From assembly GCA_017621225.1 (NCBI GenBank), contig JAGATN010000037.1:124001-188000 (forward strand): a stretch of 64,000 bases of DNA, given 5' to 3'. Position numbers and translations under genes: made by a program. Origin of the DNA: Muribaculaceae bacterium. Its GTDB lineage: Bacteria; Bacteroidota; Bacteroidia; Bacteroidales; Muribaculaceae. The notes under the pieces were generated by a model. It searched no databases. It saw nothing but the letters and a program-made list of their open reading frames with translations, and was not told where the DNA came from. Positions 1-7,422 of this stretch are shown piece after piece; position 1 is the stretch's first letter; each line of letters opens with the position of its first letter.

Positions 1-477
1 AAGCCCACATCGATAACGCTCAACACCACTACCGAAACGCTCGAGAAAGATGAAGCGCTGCAACTCACGGCTTATGTGCATCCCGACGATGCCGAAATGC
101 CCACGCTCGTATGGAGCTCGGCCGACGAGTCGATAGCCACTGTCGATCAGTCGGGCTTGGTGACCGCCGTAGCTGCCGGAAGCACCGTGATAACGGTTCA
201 TTCGGCTGACGACGCCACTCTCGGCGCATCGTGCAGCATCACCGTCACCGACAAATCGGGCATCGATGGCGTTGACAACGGCGAAGTGAAGATTCGCGCC
301 GTCAACGGAGCGATAGAGGTGAGCGGCGTAGAAGCCGGCACCGAGATAATGGTCTACAATGCTTCGGGTCGCCTGATGGCATTGCGCCGCGCCGAAGCCG
401 CCACGACTCGCATAAGCCTCGAAAAGGGCATCTACATAGTTCGCGTGGCAAAGCACACGGCCAAAATTTCGTTGTAA
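1..477 (+). CDS. C-terminal part of a secreted Ig-like (Big_2) protein with type IX sorting domain, 5' end outside window
   Basis: The reading frame is open from base 1, so the start lies upstream of the window. The visible part begins with a bacterial Ig-like fold of the Big_2 type: an alternating strand pattern with the typical WSSADESIATVD core followed by G-V/T-AV-A-GS-T-I-V. About 65 residues at the C-terminus look like a type A sorting domain of the type IX secretion system: a strand rich in Val/Ile, then VYNASGRLM, then a final GIYIVRV strand and a short basic tail. Such proteins cross the outer membrane through SprA/PorV and lose this domain. The PorV gene at 48972-50183 fits this route. 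The enzymatic or binding part upstream cannot be seen, so no function is proposed. The gene ends in a strong hairpin terminator. Confidence 0.75.
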   Translation, partial: KPTSITLNTTTETLEKDEALQLTAYVHPDDAEMPTLVWSSADESIATVDQSGLVTAVAAGSTVITVHSADDATLGASCSITVTDKSGIDGVDNGEVKIRAVNGAIEVSGVEAGTEIMVYNASGRLMALRRAEAATTRISLEKGIYIVRVAKHTAKISL

Positions 478-497
478 GCTTTTCTAACAGATAATTC

Positions 498-538
498 AAA
501 GCCCGCCATTGGAGATTTGACTGCCAATGGCGGGCTTT
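498..538. terminator. Bidirectional hairpin terminator between convergent genes
   Basis: A perfect 15-bp inverted repeat (498-512 with 524-538) has a GC-rich core and A-runs on the left and T-runs on the right, so it can act on either strand. It sits between the end of the Ig-like gene (477, plus strand) and the end of the portal gene (556, minus strand). Confidence 0.85.
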
Positions 539-555
539 GTCATGCATGGCAATCG

Positions 556-1926
556 TCAGGCCGTGGCCATGAGCCTGTTGCGGCTACGGCGAAACGACTG
601 GAAGGTCTCGAATATGTCATGGAGCGCCACGCGGGCATTGCGCGTCTGCGCATCGAAAAGCGATGCCGACATTGCCGAGCCCGACATCTGCCCCTGGAGG
701 GGGCCGTGCACGCCCGAAATCTGCTTGAACATATCCATTTGCAGCTTCAGCAGCTCGGAGGCGCCGGCACTTCCGCCTGGCGACATTATCTGCTGCGGCA
801 TGGCGTTGCCGTACAGCGGTATACGGTAAGGCAATATGCCCCGGCAGTCGCTCCACGTTTCGGCAATTTCATCCCACGTCATGTCGTCGGGTTTGGCATC
901 GAGCGGATAGAGCAACACTCCTTTAGCGCTCACGCTCAGAATGTGATCCATCAGCGTCACCAACCGGTTGACGTAGCGCTGCTGATCTATGACATCCTCC
1001 ACGCATGAATGCACCTCGCCGTCGGTAAGCGGATAGAGCTTCACGGCAAACGGATGCAGCTGATGGCGGTAGGGCGAATCCATCTCGTCGAGCAGCACCC
1101 CCGACGGAGCATAGTAACGGCAGTGCCACCGCAACGTGCGGCAATCGTTGGTGCGCAACGCCTGCAAGCCCTTGGCCTTGCGCATCGACGATATGCCTTT
1201 CAGCGCCTGCGCCTCGGAGCGCCCCACCATGAACAATCGGCGCGTTTCGGGGTCGAAGCAGCGCGTGGCGCTTCGGGCCTCGAGGGTCCACACCTCTATG
1301 ACGCGGCACTTTCCGGGCTGCGGCGTGTAGAAGTCGGTTTCGGAAAGCGAGCCCCCCTGGTCGATGCCGTAGAGGTGCCACAATTCGTCGGCCGACAATT
1401 TTTTGCCGCCGAAACGGGCCATCATCTCGTGCCGCCCCATGTCATGGAGCATCCCCACCACCTCGATGTCGCCGCCGCGCGGATCGGTATGCGGATTCAC
1501 GAAAAATCGGTCGGGACTTACGTTGTCGACCCATACGCCGGTGCCGCCGAGACGCTTTTCGACCGTCACTCGCTGTATGGCGCACCCCGATATCAGAAAC
1601 TCCTCGAGCAGACGGCTGTCGAGCTCGTCAAGCTGATTGTCGATTATGGCCTGCGGCGAGAGGCCGTCATCGGCAGGCAGCTTGTAGTCGTCGCTGCTGC
1701 GAAAGTATCCAATGAGGTTCTTCACCATTTGGCGTATGAGGTTGTTACTCATTGGCCGCTGTCCGTTCAAGGCGGCATAGTCGCCTTCGGTCATGATGCG
1801 TCCGTCGGGGCTGCGCATCGGCTCGTCCCACTGCCGGCCATAGGCAAAGCGCTTGCAGCGTTGGCGGTTTTCGCGCATGCGACCGCCCGACAGCCATGCT
1901 TCATGTGCAAGATTAAGATAATTCAT
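556..1926 (-). CDS. Phage portal-like protein, short form
   Basis: A 456-residue protein resembling the portals of P22/crAss-type phages of Bacteroidales. The N-terminal third has the usual features: an early YGRQW motif, a stretch with SNNLIRQMVKNLIGYFR, and an acidic region. The last part carries the clip/stem-like segment with KQISGVHGPLQG, then a helix with SASLFDAQTRNA and a final FETFQSFRRSRN. Known P22-type portals continue for some 200-300 residues beyond this helix (crown and barrel). Here the protein stops about ten residues later, so it is a minimal or truncated portal. In phages the portal is the twelve-subunit ring through which DNA is packaged. It is the last gene of a minus-strand cassette, 18 bp after the adaptor-like gene, and ends just before a strong terminator. 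No terminase is nearby. Confidence 0.7.
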   Translation of the reverse strand: MNYLNLAHEAWLSGGRMRENRQRCKRFAYGRQWDEPMRSPDGRIMTEGDYAALNGQRPMSNNLIRQMVKNLIGYFRSSDDYKLPADDGLSPQAIIDNQLDELDSRLLEEFLISGCAIQRVTVEKRLGGTGVWVDNVSPDRFFVNPHTDPRGGDIEVVGMLHDMGRHEMMARFGGKKLSADELWHLYGIDQGGSLSETDFYTPQPGKCRVIEVWTLEARSATRCFDPETRRLFMVGRSEAQALKGISSMRKAKGLQALRTNDCRTLRWHCRYYAPSGVLLDEMDSPYRHQLHPFAVKLYPLTDGEVHSCVEDVIDQQRYVNRLVTLMDHILSVSAKGVLLYPLDAKPDDMTWDEIAETWSDCRGILPYRIPLYGNAMPQQIMSPGGSAGASELLKLQMDMFKQISGVHGPLQGQMSGSAMSASLFDAQTRNARVALHDIFETFQSFRRSRNRLMATA

Positions 1927-1944
1927 CAGTGTCGTTGGGTTTAG

Positions 1945-2484
1945 TTAACATTGGTCGAATGAATCGAACGGCAACAGCCCTTCGTCAAACCGATATACTC
2001 CGGCCACCGGCTCGGCAATGCCCGTGAACGTGACGATGCGGCACACGTCGGCTGGCGGGGTGTAGAGCCGTATGGTGTTGCGGCCCACCAACACTACGGG
2101 GTCGACGCATCCGCCACGAGCATAGGGCGACGACTGGGCGCGCGCAATGCCCGACGTCGGGTCGGTGACAAGCAATCCTTCGCGCTCCCACCCCTCCATG
2201 ACCACCTCGACCACGCGACGGCAGCCGGTGGGCCTCGCCACCGACGCGGCTCCGTCGGGAGCGCGCGTCGGCACAAGCAGCGAGGTGTAGTCGGTGACCG
2301 ACAGCTTGGCGGGCGGCGCGGTGTCGAGCATACGCGAATACCACATATCGATTTCGTGGCGCAGCAACGCGTCGATGTCAACTCCGTCGGTGCGCGTCAC
2401 GAGGCAATCGGTGCGCAGCGGCTCGTAGCCCTGCATAAGCCGCCACAGGGCCAGCATTTCGTCGGCCGAGTAGGTTTTAACCAT
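1945..2484 (-). CDS. Putative head-tail adaptor / head-completion protein
   Basis: A 179-residue protein lying between the capsid and portal genes. Its start overlaps the end of the capsid gene by 8 bp, so translation is probably coupled. The N-terminus has an acidic helix (YSADEMLALWRLMQGYEP), and the rest is predicted mixed helix and strand with a C-terminal strand-rich half (FTGIAEPVAGVYRF). The size is close to P22 gp4-type tail accessory factors (about 166 residues) and to small connector proteins of Bacteroidales phages. The role is inferred from size and position only; no diagnostic motif was recognised. Confidence 0.45.
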   Translation of the reverse strand: MVKTYSADEMLALWRLMQGYEPLRTDCLVTRTDGVDIDALLRHEIDMWYSRMLDTAPPAKLSVTDYTSLLVPTRAPDGAASVARPTGCRRVVEVVMEGWEREGLLVTDPTSGIARAQSSPYARGGCVDPVVLVGRNTIRLYTPPADVCRIVTFTGIAEPVAGVYRFDEGLLPFDSFDQC

Positions 2485-3778
2485 TGGCGGCAGCGGTCGA
2501 CGGTTTCATCACTACCCTCACGTGCGCGGCGGGATGGCGCAACACGAGGCAACTGGCTTCGGTAACCACCATGGCATCGGTGTTTCGAGTGCCGGAGCGC
2601 TTCATGTCGAGGTGCTCCACCTTGAAGGGCACATGGGTGTACTTGGTGAGATATTGCGGATCGATTATCAGCCCGTCGGCGCCATGTCCGCACGAGTCGA
2701 ATATCTCGGAATGGACCACGTAGAGCACGCCGAATTTCGAACGCAATTCGCTGAAATCGATACCCCAGCGGGTCACGGTGTCGCCGGCGTTAACGATGCG
2801 CGTGAAGTCGAGCTTGTTGATGGTGGCGGTAAGATCGGAGCCGGCTATGAGAATCTTGCGCGAAGTGCCGGCATTGTGACCGGTAAACGCCTTCTTCATG
2901 ATGTCGATCACGGTGTTTTCGCTGAACGTGTCGGCATTGTACGTCACCTCGCCGCCGGCCTGATGCCATATACCTTCGGTGAACAGCACTTCGTCGCTGC
3001 GACTCGCCGATGCCAGTCGCGCCTTTACGCCAAACAGAAAGTTTTTCTCCATGCCGAGGCGCATATCCATGATGGCCACTTCTTCCTGATCGTTGAAGGT
3101 CCATCCCACCTCTTTGGCCGCCAGACGCGCGAATGTCGACTGCTCGACTTGGGCCTTGAATATCTGGCAGTTATTAGACACTTTCTGCGGTAAAGCCTCG
3201 AATTGGGCAGTCTGTACGTCGAGCTCGCCGGCCGCACGCCCCATGCGCACGAGGCGAGTGCCCGCATCAATCGAGGCAAGGGGGTTCTGGCTACCTTTGG
3301 GCGCATTTACGGCTATCACGTCGATCTCTTTTGCGCGCGCCTCGACCACATAGAGCATCAGCGATCCGCTGCCGCCATTGCCACTCCCCGACGTACCTTC
3401 GACCGACGGCACCAGAATGGTGTCGGTGGCGGCAAATACGCCCGACTTCTTCACTTTGAGGGTGAAACAGGGAAAATCGCCCGTTTCATGATTGGAGCAG
3501 CCGGTGGCCACGCTTTGCGCCTCGGTGACTATGGCCTTGGAGTCGACCGAGTAATACTCCACCACCATGGAGCGTGCCGGTCGGCTTCCGGTCATGCGCG
3601 ATATCTGATCGACGGGGGTGGCCATTGGGCGCACCTTGACGATGCGGCTATCGAGCTCGTTGCGCAGCAGGTCGGGCGACACGGAGTTGATTACGGTAGT
3701 GGTCAGAGGGCCTTCGACCACATGGGTTCCACCGGCATATCCTTCGGTGGTGGCTGTTTGATTGGTGTTGTTTTCCAT
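2477..3778 (-). CDS. Phage major capsid protein-like (HK97-fold, DUF5309/SU10-type)
   Basis: A 433-residue protein that looks like an HK97-fold major capsid protein of the kind seen in Bacteroidales phages and prophages. Features seen: an N-terminal arm (about 1-40, polar, ending in TTVINSVSPDLLRNELD), an E-loop-like part with RPMATPVDQISRMTG, a Gly/Ser-rich turn near 130, a long spine-helix-like segment around 210-260 (FNDQEEVAIMDMRLGMEKN), and a C-terminal domain with SRKILIAGSDL and HVPFKVEHLDMKRSGTRN. Length fits P22-type coat proteins (about 430). It follows the acidic 110-residue protein by 71 bp and overlaps the adaptor-like gene. No head protease is visible, so if particles form they would mature without cleavage or use a protease elsewhere. 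The capsid call is fairly firm; what it packages is unknown. Confidence 0.7.
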   Translation of the reverse strand: MENNTNQTATTEGYAGGTHVVEGPLTTTVINSVSPDLLRNELDSRIVKVRPMATPVDQISRMTGSRPARSMVVEYYSVDSKAIVTEAQSVATGCSNHETGDFPCFTLKVKKSGVFAATDTILVPSVEGTSGSGNGGSGSLMLYVVEARAKEIDVIAVNAPKGSQNPLASIDAGTRLVRMGRAAGELDVQTAQFEALPQKVSNNCQIFKAQVEQSTFARLAAKEVGWTFNDQEEVAIMDMRLGMEKNFLFGVKARLASASRSDEVLFTEGIWHQAGGEVTYNADTFSENTVIDIMKKAFTGHNAGTSRKILIAGSDLTATINKLDFTRIVNAGDTVTRWGIDFSELRSKFGVLYVVHSEIFDSCGHGADGLIIDPQYLTKYTHVPFKVEHLDMKRSGTRNTDAMVVTEASCLVLRHPAAHVRVVMKPSTAAANG

Positions 3779-3826
3779 CTGTTTGTTTTGGGTTTTTGAT
3801 TGGTTGATTGGGTTGATTTGATTTTA

Positions 3827-3850
3827 GAAGCTGTTTAAGAAACAGTTTCT
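3827..3850 (-). repeat. Hairpin between scaffold-like and capsid genes
   Basis: A 10-bp stem with one G-U pair and a 4-nt loop (3827-3836 with 3841-3850). It begins at the stop codon of the 110-residue gene and precedes the capsid start by about 50 bp. There is no U-run, so it is more likely a stability or attenuation hairpin setting the ratio of the two proteins than a full terminator. Confidence 0.4.
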
Positions 3851-4182
3851 TAATCCCACACGCTCGGACGCATGCAAGTGAGAAAACGATCTTCGAATGC
3901 TATCTTGCCGGCGTGCTCGGCCTCCTTGCGGCGAATGTCGTCCCACACGCTCGGGGCTTCGAGAGCTTCGATGGCTTGCCTTTCGGCCAGGCCGCGCTTG
4001 TAGCCCGCATCTTCGGCCTGACGCAGCATTTCGTCGAGGGTTTGCGTTTCGGCGGCGGGCGCGTCGGCAACGGGAGCTGATTCGGCAGTGGGCACTGATT
4101 CGACCACGTCGGCCGGGCTTTCGATGGCCTGAACCTCGGCGTCGGGGGCTTCGGCAGGCTGTTTCTGTTCGGTATTTTCCAT
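3850..4182 (-). CDS. Acidic scaffold-like protein upstream of the capsid gene
   Basis: A 110-residue, strongly acidic protein and first gene of the capsid cassette. Residues 1-48 are low in complexity (Ala, Glu, Pro, Val, Asp) and probably disordered. Residues 49-100 look helical and charged (TLDEMLRQAEDAGYKRGLAE). The pentapeptide PSVWD occurs twice, at about 77-81 and again as the exact C-terminus (106-110). The DNA under the two copies shares a 14-bp direct repeat (3854-3867 and 3941-3954). Small, acidic, helical proteins just before a capsid gene are usually scaffolds, and the repeated C-terminal motif would suit docking to capsid subunits. That role is inference; no family was recognised. 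Confidence 0.5.
   Translation of the reverse strand: MENTEQKQPAEAPDAEVQAIESPADVVESVPTAESAPVADAPAAETQTLDEMLRQAEDAGYKRGLAERQAIEALEAPSVWDDIRRKEAEHAGKIAFEDRFLTCMRPSVWD
3854..3954. repeat. 14-bp direct repeat inside the scaffold-like gene
   Basis: The same 14 bases occur at 3854-3867 and 3941-3954, 87 bp apart and in the same reading frame. They encode the two PSVWD motifs of the acidic protein. Confidence 0.7.
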
Positions 4183-4213
4183 AATTTGACTGTTTTTGTG
4201 TGTTTCTACGCTG

Positions 4214-4221
4214 CAAAGTTA
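4214..4221 (-). promoter_or_regulatory. -7 box of the capsid cassette
   Basis: Reads TAACTTTG on the minus strand, a full match to the Bacteroidetes TAnnTTTG box, 32 bp before the scaffold-like start. No good -33 TTTG is present. It is divergent from the birA promoter, so cassette and birA share a 120-bp regulatory region. Confidence 0.4.
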
Positions 4222-4250
4222 GCGTGACGCAAAGCTCCGTATCGCGTCAT

Positions 4251-4281
4251 TTTGTCCTTTTGGCCATTTTTCATAATTTTG
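4251..4281 (+). promoter_or_regulatory. Bacteroidetes promoter of birA
   Basis: TTTG at 4251-4254, a 19-nt spacer, and TAATTTTG at 4274-4281: a full match to the Bacteroidetes housekeeping consensus. It places the transcription start near 4288 and so supports the ATG at 4303 over the in-frame ATG at 4252, which lies at the -33 box. Confidence 0.65.
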
Positions 4282-4302
4282 CGCAACAGTAGTATAAAGC
4301 TC

Positions 4303-5049
4303 ATGACAACACCCCACATCATACGGCTCGACTCGTGCACTTCGACCAACTCCACGTTGGCCGCAATGGCCCGCACGGAGCCTCACGGCACAGTGGTGAC
4401 CGTCGACAATCAGACCGCCGGACGCGGACAACGAGGCAACACCTGGGAGTCGGAACCGGGCAAGAACATCACGATGTCAATGCTGCTGAAGCCGCAGCAC
4501 ATCGAAGCATCCGACCAGTTTGTCATTTCGGAGGCGGTATCGATGGCGTTGGTCGACCTGCTCAATGAGCACATTACCAACCACGACATAGCGGTGAAGT
4601 GGCCCAACGACATATATGTCGACAACAAGAAGATTTGCGGCATACTCATCGAAAACTCCGTATGCGCCGGCCGAATAGAGCATTCCATCGCAGGGATTGG
4701 GCTGAATATCAATCAGATGCGTTTCATATCGGACGCGCCGAACCCCATTTCGATGATACACTTTTCGGGCCGCGAACATGACGTCGACGAGATTTTGGCT
4801 CAATTGTCGCAAAAGCTGCTCGACTACTGCGACCGCTACGATGCGCCGAGCGGGCGCGAGGATCTGCACGCGCTTTACATAAAGCACCTTTGGCGACGCG
4901 ACGGATTTTTCCCATACATCGACGCGACGTCGGGCGAAGCGTTCGAGGCTTGCATTACCGACGTGGAAACCAACGGCTTGCTACATCTGACCGATATTTT
5001 CGGCCACGAACGCATCTATGCCTTCAAGGAGGTAGTTGCCGTGCTTTGA
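4303..5049 (+). CDS. birA: Biotin-[acetyl-CoA carboxylase] ligase
   Basis: Catalytic-domain-only BirA (248 residues) that activates biotin as biotinyl-AMP and transfers it to a carrier-protein lysine. Seen: the substrate-recognition start DSCTSTN, the biotin/ATP loop AGRGQRGNTW, KWPNDIYV, the lysine-bearing KICGILIE, and the IAGIGLNIN strand. The N-terminal DNA-binding domain of the E. coli repressor form is missing, as is usual in Bacteroidales, so it should not act as a regulator. The ATG at 4303 was chosen because the promoter ends at 4281; an upstream in-frame ATG at 4252 would add 17 residues unlike the family. The phage-structural cassette lies divergently on its left and two unknown genes follow on its right. 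Confidence 0.9.
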   Translation: MTTPHIIRLDSCTSTNSTLAAMARTEPHGTVVTVDNQTAGRGQRGNTWESEPGKNITMSMLLKPQHIEASDQFVISEAVSMALVDLLNEHITNHDIAVKWPNDIYVDNKKICGILIENSVCAGRIEHSIAGIGLNINQMRFISDAPNPISMIHFSGREHDVDEILAQLSQKLLDYCDRYDAPSGREDLHALYIKHLWRRDGFFPYIDATSGEAFEACITDVETNGLLHLTDIFGHERIYAFKEVVAVL

Positions 5050-5083
5050 CCGCAAGCATTTACATACTTTAACACTACCGTGC

Positions 5084-5115
5084 ATTGTGTTTTGCCAATC
5101 TGAGTTGTAATTTTG
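5084..5115 (+). promoter_or_regulatory. Promoter of the 135-residue gene
   Basis: ATTG at 5084-5087 (one mismatch to TTTG), a 20-nt spacer, and TAATTTTG at 5108-5115, 29 bp before the start codon. This suggests the gene is expressed separately from birA. Confidence 0.45.
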
Positions 5116-5144
5116 CCAACAATAATTTGCAACTCTACTAATAT

Positions 5145-5552
5145 ATGTCAACACACAAACCTTCACAACGCGATCGCGACTTCATGGAAACATGCCGGAA
5201 GGTGATCGCCTCGTCAACCGACAAGCAACTGACCCTTAAGGGGGTTGCCGCCATGGCCGGCAAGTCGTCGACCGGTGGTTATTACCTTACATTCGATTAT
5301 GCCCTGAGGGTACTGCGACGCATGCGCCGCTATCACACGCCCGTGCCCGACAACTCGGCAGGCCGTCGAATGGCCGAAATAGAGCGCCGCACCGCTGCAC
5401 TTCAGCAGCGGCGCGGGCTCACCGACCGCGAGGCGCTGACCATGGTCCTGGCCGACGGATCGGCATCGAGCTTCTTCATCTGCCCCGACACGGCCCGACA
5501 CATCTACACGCAGACGCTGAAACACTTGCGCCGCGAAAAGTCGCGAAAATGA
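5145..5552 (+). CDS. Small basic protein of unknown function beside birA and the capsid cassette
   Basis: A 135-residue basic protein. The N-terminal half looks helical, with a possible helix-turn-helix (LTLKGVAAMAGKS, then FDYALRVLRRMRR). The middle is an Arg-rich helix (MAEIERRTAALQQRR) and the C-terminal third contains TDREALTMVLADG and a predicted helix HIYTQTLKHL. No family was recognised. Proteins of this size and charge occur among small phage packaging or DNA-binding proteins, and its place opposite the capsid cassette makes a link possible but unproven. It has its own promoter and lies 95 bp after birA. Confidence 0.5.
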   Translation: MSTHKPSQRDRDFMETCRKVIASSTDKQLTLKGVAAMAGKSSTGGYYLTFDYALRVLRRMRRYHTPVPDNSAGRRMAEIERRTAALQQRRGLTDREALTMVLADGSASSFFICPDTARHIYTQTLKHLRREKSRK

Positions 5553-5625
5553 CCCACCTGCTTCCTTTTTTCAATTTTCCATTTTCAATTTTCCATTTCA
5601 CACACACAAAACACACTCTTTTACC

Positions 5626-6069
5626 ATGGCTGAAATAGTTATCTCAACAACCCGAATACTCGACCGAATCTATGCCGAAACCGCACTGCGCCATCTGCTC
5701 GACGAAAATAGGCCTCCGCTGCTGCACCGCGACCGCCAAAACGCGCTCGAATGCATCGTCAACTCCGCATTTGCCGACATGTGCCTGGCTCTGATACCTG
5801 CCATAACCGACTGCAACGTAGGCAGCGATGCCACCGACGAGATGATGCGCATGTCGGTCGACATTCCCGACGGAAGCGCCCTGTCGCTGCCCGTTTTGCG
5901 CACTGCCATCGAACACGCCATAGCGCGCAAGACCCTCGCCGATGCGTATCAGTCGGCCGACCCGCGCTATGCCGACGAATTGCATCGGCAGTTCGGCAAC
6001 GCCGTAAAGCGATGCCGCGAACTGATAGGACTGGGGCGCATCGGCAGGATAAAACCGCACTGGCTGTAA
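5626..6069 (+). CDS. Small, mostly helical protein of unknown function, possibly phage-structural
   Basis: A 147-residue protein that looks mostly helical. It starts with a strand and helix (MAEIVISTTRILDRIYAET), then an acidic middle (GSDATDEMMRMSVDIPDG) and a C-terminal helix pair (DELHRQFGNAVKRCRELIG). It resembles in size and pattern the small structural proteins carried by Bacteroidales prophages near capsid genes, but no diagnostic motif was found. It follows the 135-residue gene by 73 bp on the same strand; the gap holds a short A/T-rich direct repeat (two copies of ttttcaattttccatt). Treated as a possible right arm of the capsid cassette. Confidence 0.5.
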   Translation: MAEIVISTTRILDRIYAETALRHLLDENRPPLLHRDRQNALECIVNSAFADMCLALIPAITDCNVGSDATDEMMRMSVDIPDGSALSLPVLRTAIEHAIARKTLADAYQSADPRYADELHRQFGNAVKRCRELIGLGRIGRIKPHWL

Positions 6070-6122
6070 CCGCCCCCGGCACTTTATGGCATACTTTTTA
6101 AGGCTACTTGAACAATTATTGA

Positions 6123-6130
6123 TACCTTTG
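6123..6130 (+). promoter_or_regulatory. -7 box upstream of the U32 gene
   Basis: TACCTTTG matches TAnnTTTG, 25 bp before the GTG start. A clear -33 box is not visible. Confidence 0.35.
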
Positions 6131-6155
6131 CAGCAAGGTAACAGTTTTTATCCAA

Positions 6156-7406
6156 GTGAAACAACGATCAGATTTTGAAGTAATGGCTCCGGTGGGGAGC
6201 TACGAGTCGCTATACGCGGCCATAAATGCCGGCACCGATGCAATATATTTCGGCGTCGAACAGTTGAATATGCGCGCACGTTCATCGGTCAATTTCACCC
6301 TCGACGACCTGCACCGCATAGCGTCGATATGCTCCGAAGCGGGAGTAAAGTCGTATCTGACGCTCAACACGGTCATTTACGATGACGACATAACGATGTG
6401 TCACAAAGTGATAGATGCCGTGAAGCAGGCTGGAATATCGGCCATAATAGCAAGCGACATCGCCGCGATATCCTACGCGCGCTCGGTGGGAGTGGAAGTG
6501 CACATCTCGACGCAGGTAAACGTAACCAACATCGAGGCAGTGAAATTTTACGCGCAGTTTGCCGACGTGGTGGTGCTGGCGCGCGAACTTTCGCTCGACA
6601 AGGTAAAAGCCATAGCCGACGCAATAAAGGCCGAAAACATCTGTGGTCCTGGCGGGGAGCTCGTGCGCATCGAAATGTTTTGCCACGGAGCTTTGTGCAT
6701 GGCCATATCCGGAAAGTGCTATCTGAGCCTGCATGAAATGAATTCGAGCGCCAACCGTGGGGCATGCACCCAGATTTGCCGACGCAGCTACATAGTGACC
6801 GACCGCGAAACGGGCGAGGAATTGGCCGTCGACAATAAATATATCATGTCGCCGAAAGACCTCAAGACCATTCATTTCATCAACAAGATGATGGACGCGG
6901 GCGTAACGGTGTTTAAAATCGAAGGCCGCGCGCGCGGCCCCGAATATGTGGCCATTGCGGTGAGATGCTACTCCGAGGCCATCGAAGCGGTGTGCAGCGA
7001 CACCTATTCCGACGAAAAGATTGAACGTTGGAACAATGAACTTTCAAAAATCTTCAACCGTGGGTTCTGGAACGGCTACTATCTCGGCCAGCGACTGGGC
7101 GAATGGTCGGCCAAATACGGCTCGTCGGCCACGAGGGTAAAGCGTTACGCCGCAAAGGGCATACGATATTTCTCGAATATCGGCGTGGCCGAGTTTCTGA
7201 TGGAAAGCGGCGAAGTGCACGTTGGCGACGAAGTGGTGATAACCGGGCCTACTACCGGCGCGTTGATTTTGACGCTCGACGAAATAAGAGTCGACCTGAA
7301 GCCGGTGGAAAAGGCGGTGAAAGGCGACAGCTTCTCGATAAAAGTGCCGGAAAAAATTCGCCCCTCCGACCGCATGTACGTCTGGGAGCACACCAAACTC
7401 GCCTGA
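6156..7406 (+). CDS. U32 peptidase-family protein, probable tRNA uridine hydroxylation protein
   Basis: A 416-residue member of the U32 collagenase-like family. The family signature is clear at about residues 172-192: EMFCHGALCMAISGKCYLS. Further cysteines follow in NRGACTQICRRSY. These four Cys are the ones thought to hold an iron-sulfur cluster in the YegQ/TrhP branch, which makes 5-hydroxyuridine at tRNA position 34. The N-terminal part is a TIM-barrel-like half (ELMAP-type start, here FEVMAPVGSYESL) and the C-terminal part is a small strand-rich domain. The start is GTG at 6156, chosen because it gives the normal family N-terminus and follows a -7 box; an ATG ten codons later (6183) is the alternative. 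It is convergent with the GH43 gene 16 bp away. Protease activity is not assumed. Confidence 0.8.
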   Translation: MKQRSDFEVMAPVGSYESLYAAINAGTDAIYFGVEQLNMRARSSVNFTLDDLHRIASICSEAGVKSYLTLNTVIYDDDITMCHKVIDAVKQAGISAIIASDIAAISYARSVGVEVHISTQVNVTNIEAVKFYAQFADVVVLARELSLDKVKAIADAIKAENICGPGGELVRIEMFCHGALCMAISGKCYLSLHEMNSSANRGACTQICRRSYIVTDRETGEELAVDNKYIMSPKDLKTIHFINKMMDAGVTVFKIEGRARGPEYVAIAVRCYSEAIEAVCSDTYSDEKIERWNNELSKIFNRGFWNGYYLGQRLGEWSAKYGSSATRVKRYAAKGIRYFSNIGVAEFLMESGEVHVGDEVVITGPTTGALILTLDEIRVDLKPVEKAVKGDSFSIKVPEKIRPSDRMYVWEHTKLA

Positions 7407-7422
7407 TACGCTCGGCGCTCCG

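Noticed and set aside
1009..1944. A 311-codon plus-strand frame across the portal gene
   Set aside because: Shadow frame; the minus strand gives a recognisable portal-like protein with sensible gene spacing.
556..6069. Complete, active prophage
   Set aside because: No integrase, repressor, terminase, tail, lysis genes or attachment repeats were found, and birA sits in the middle.
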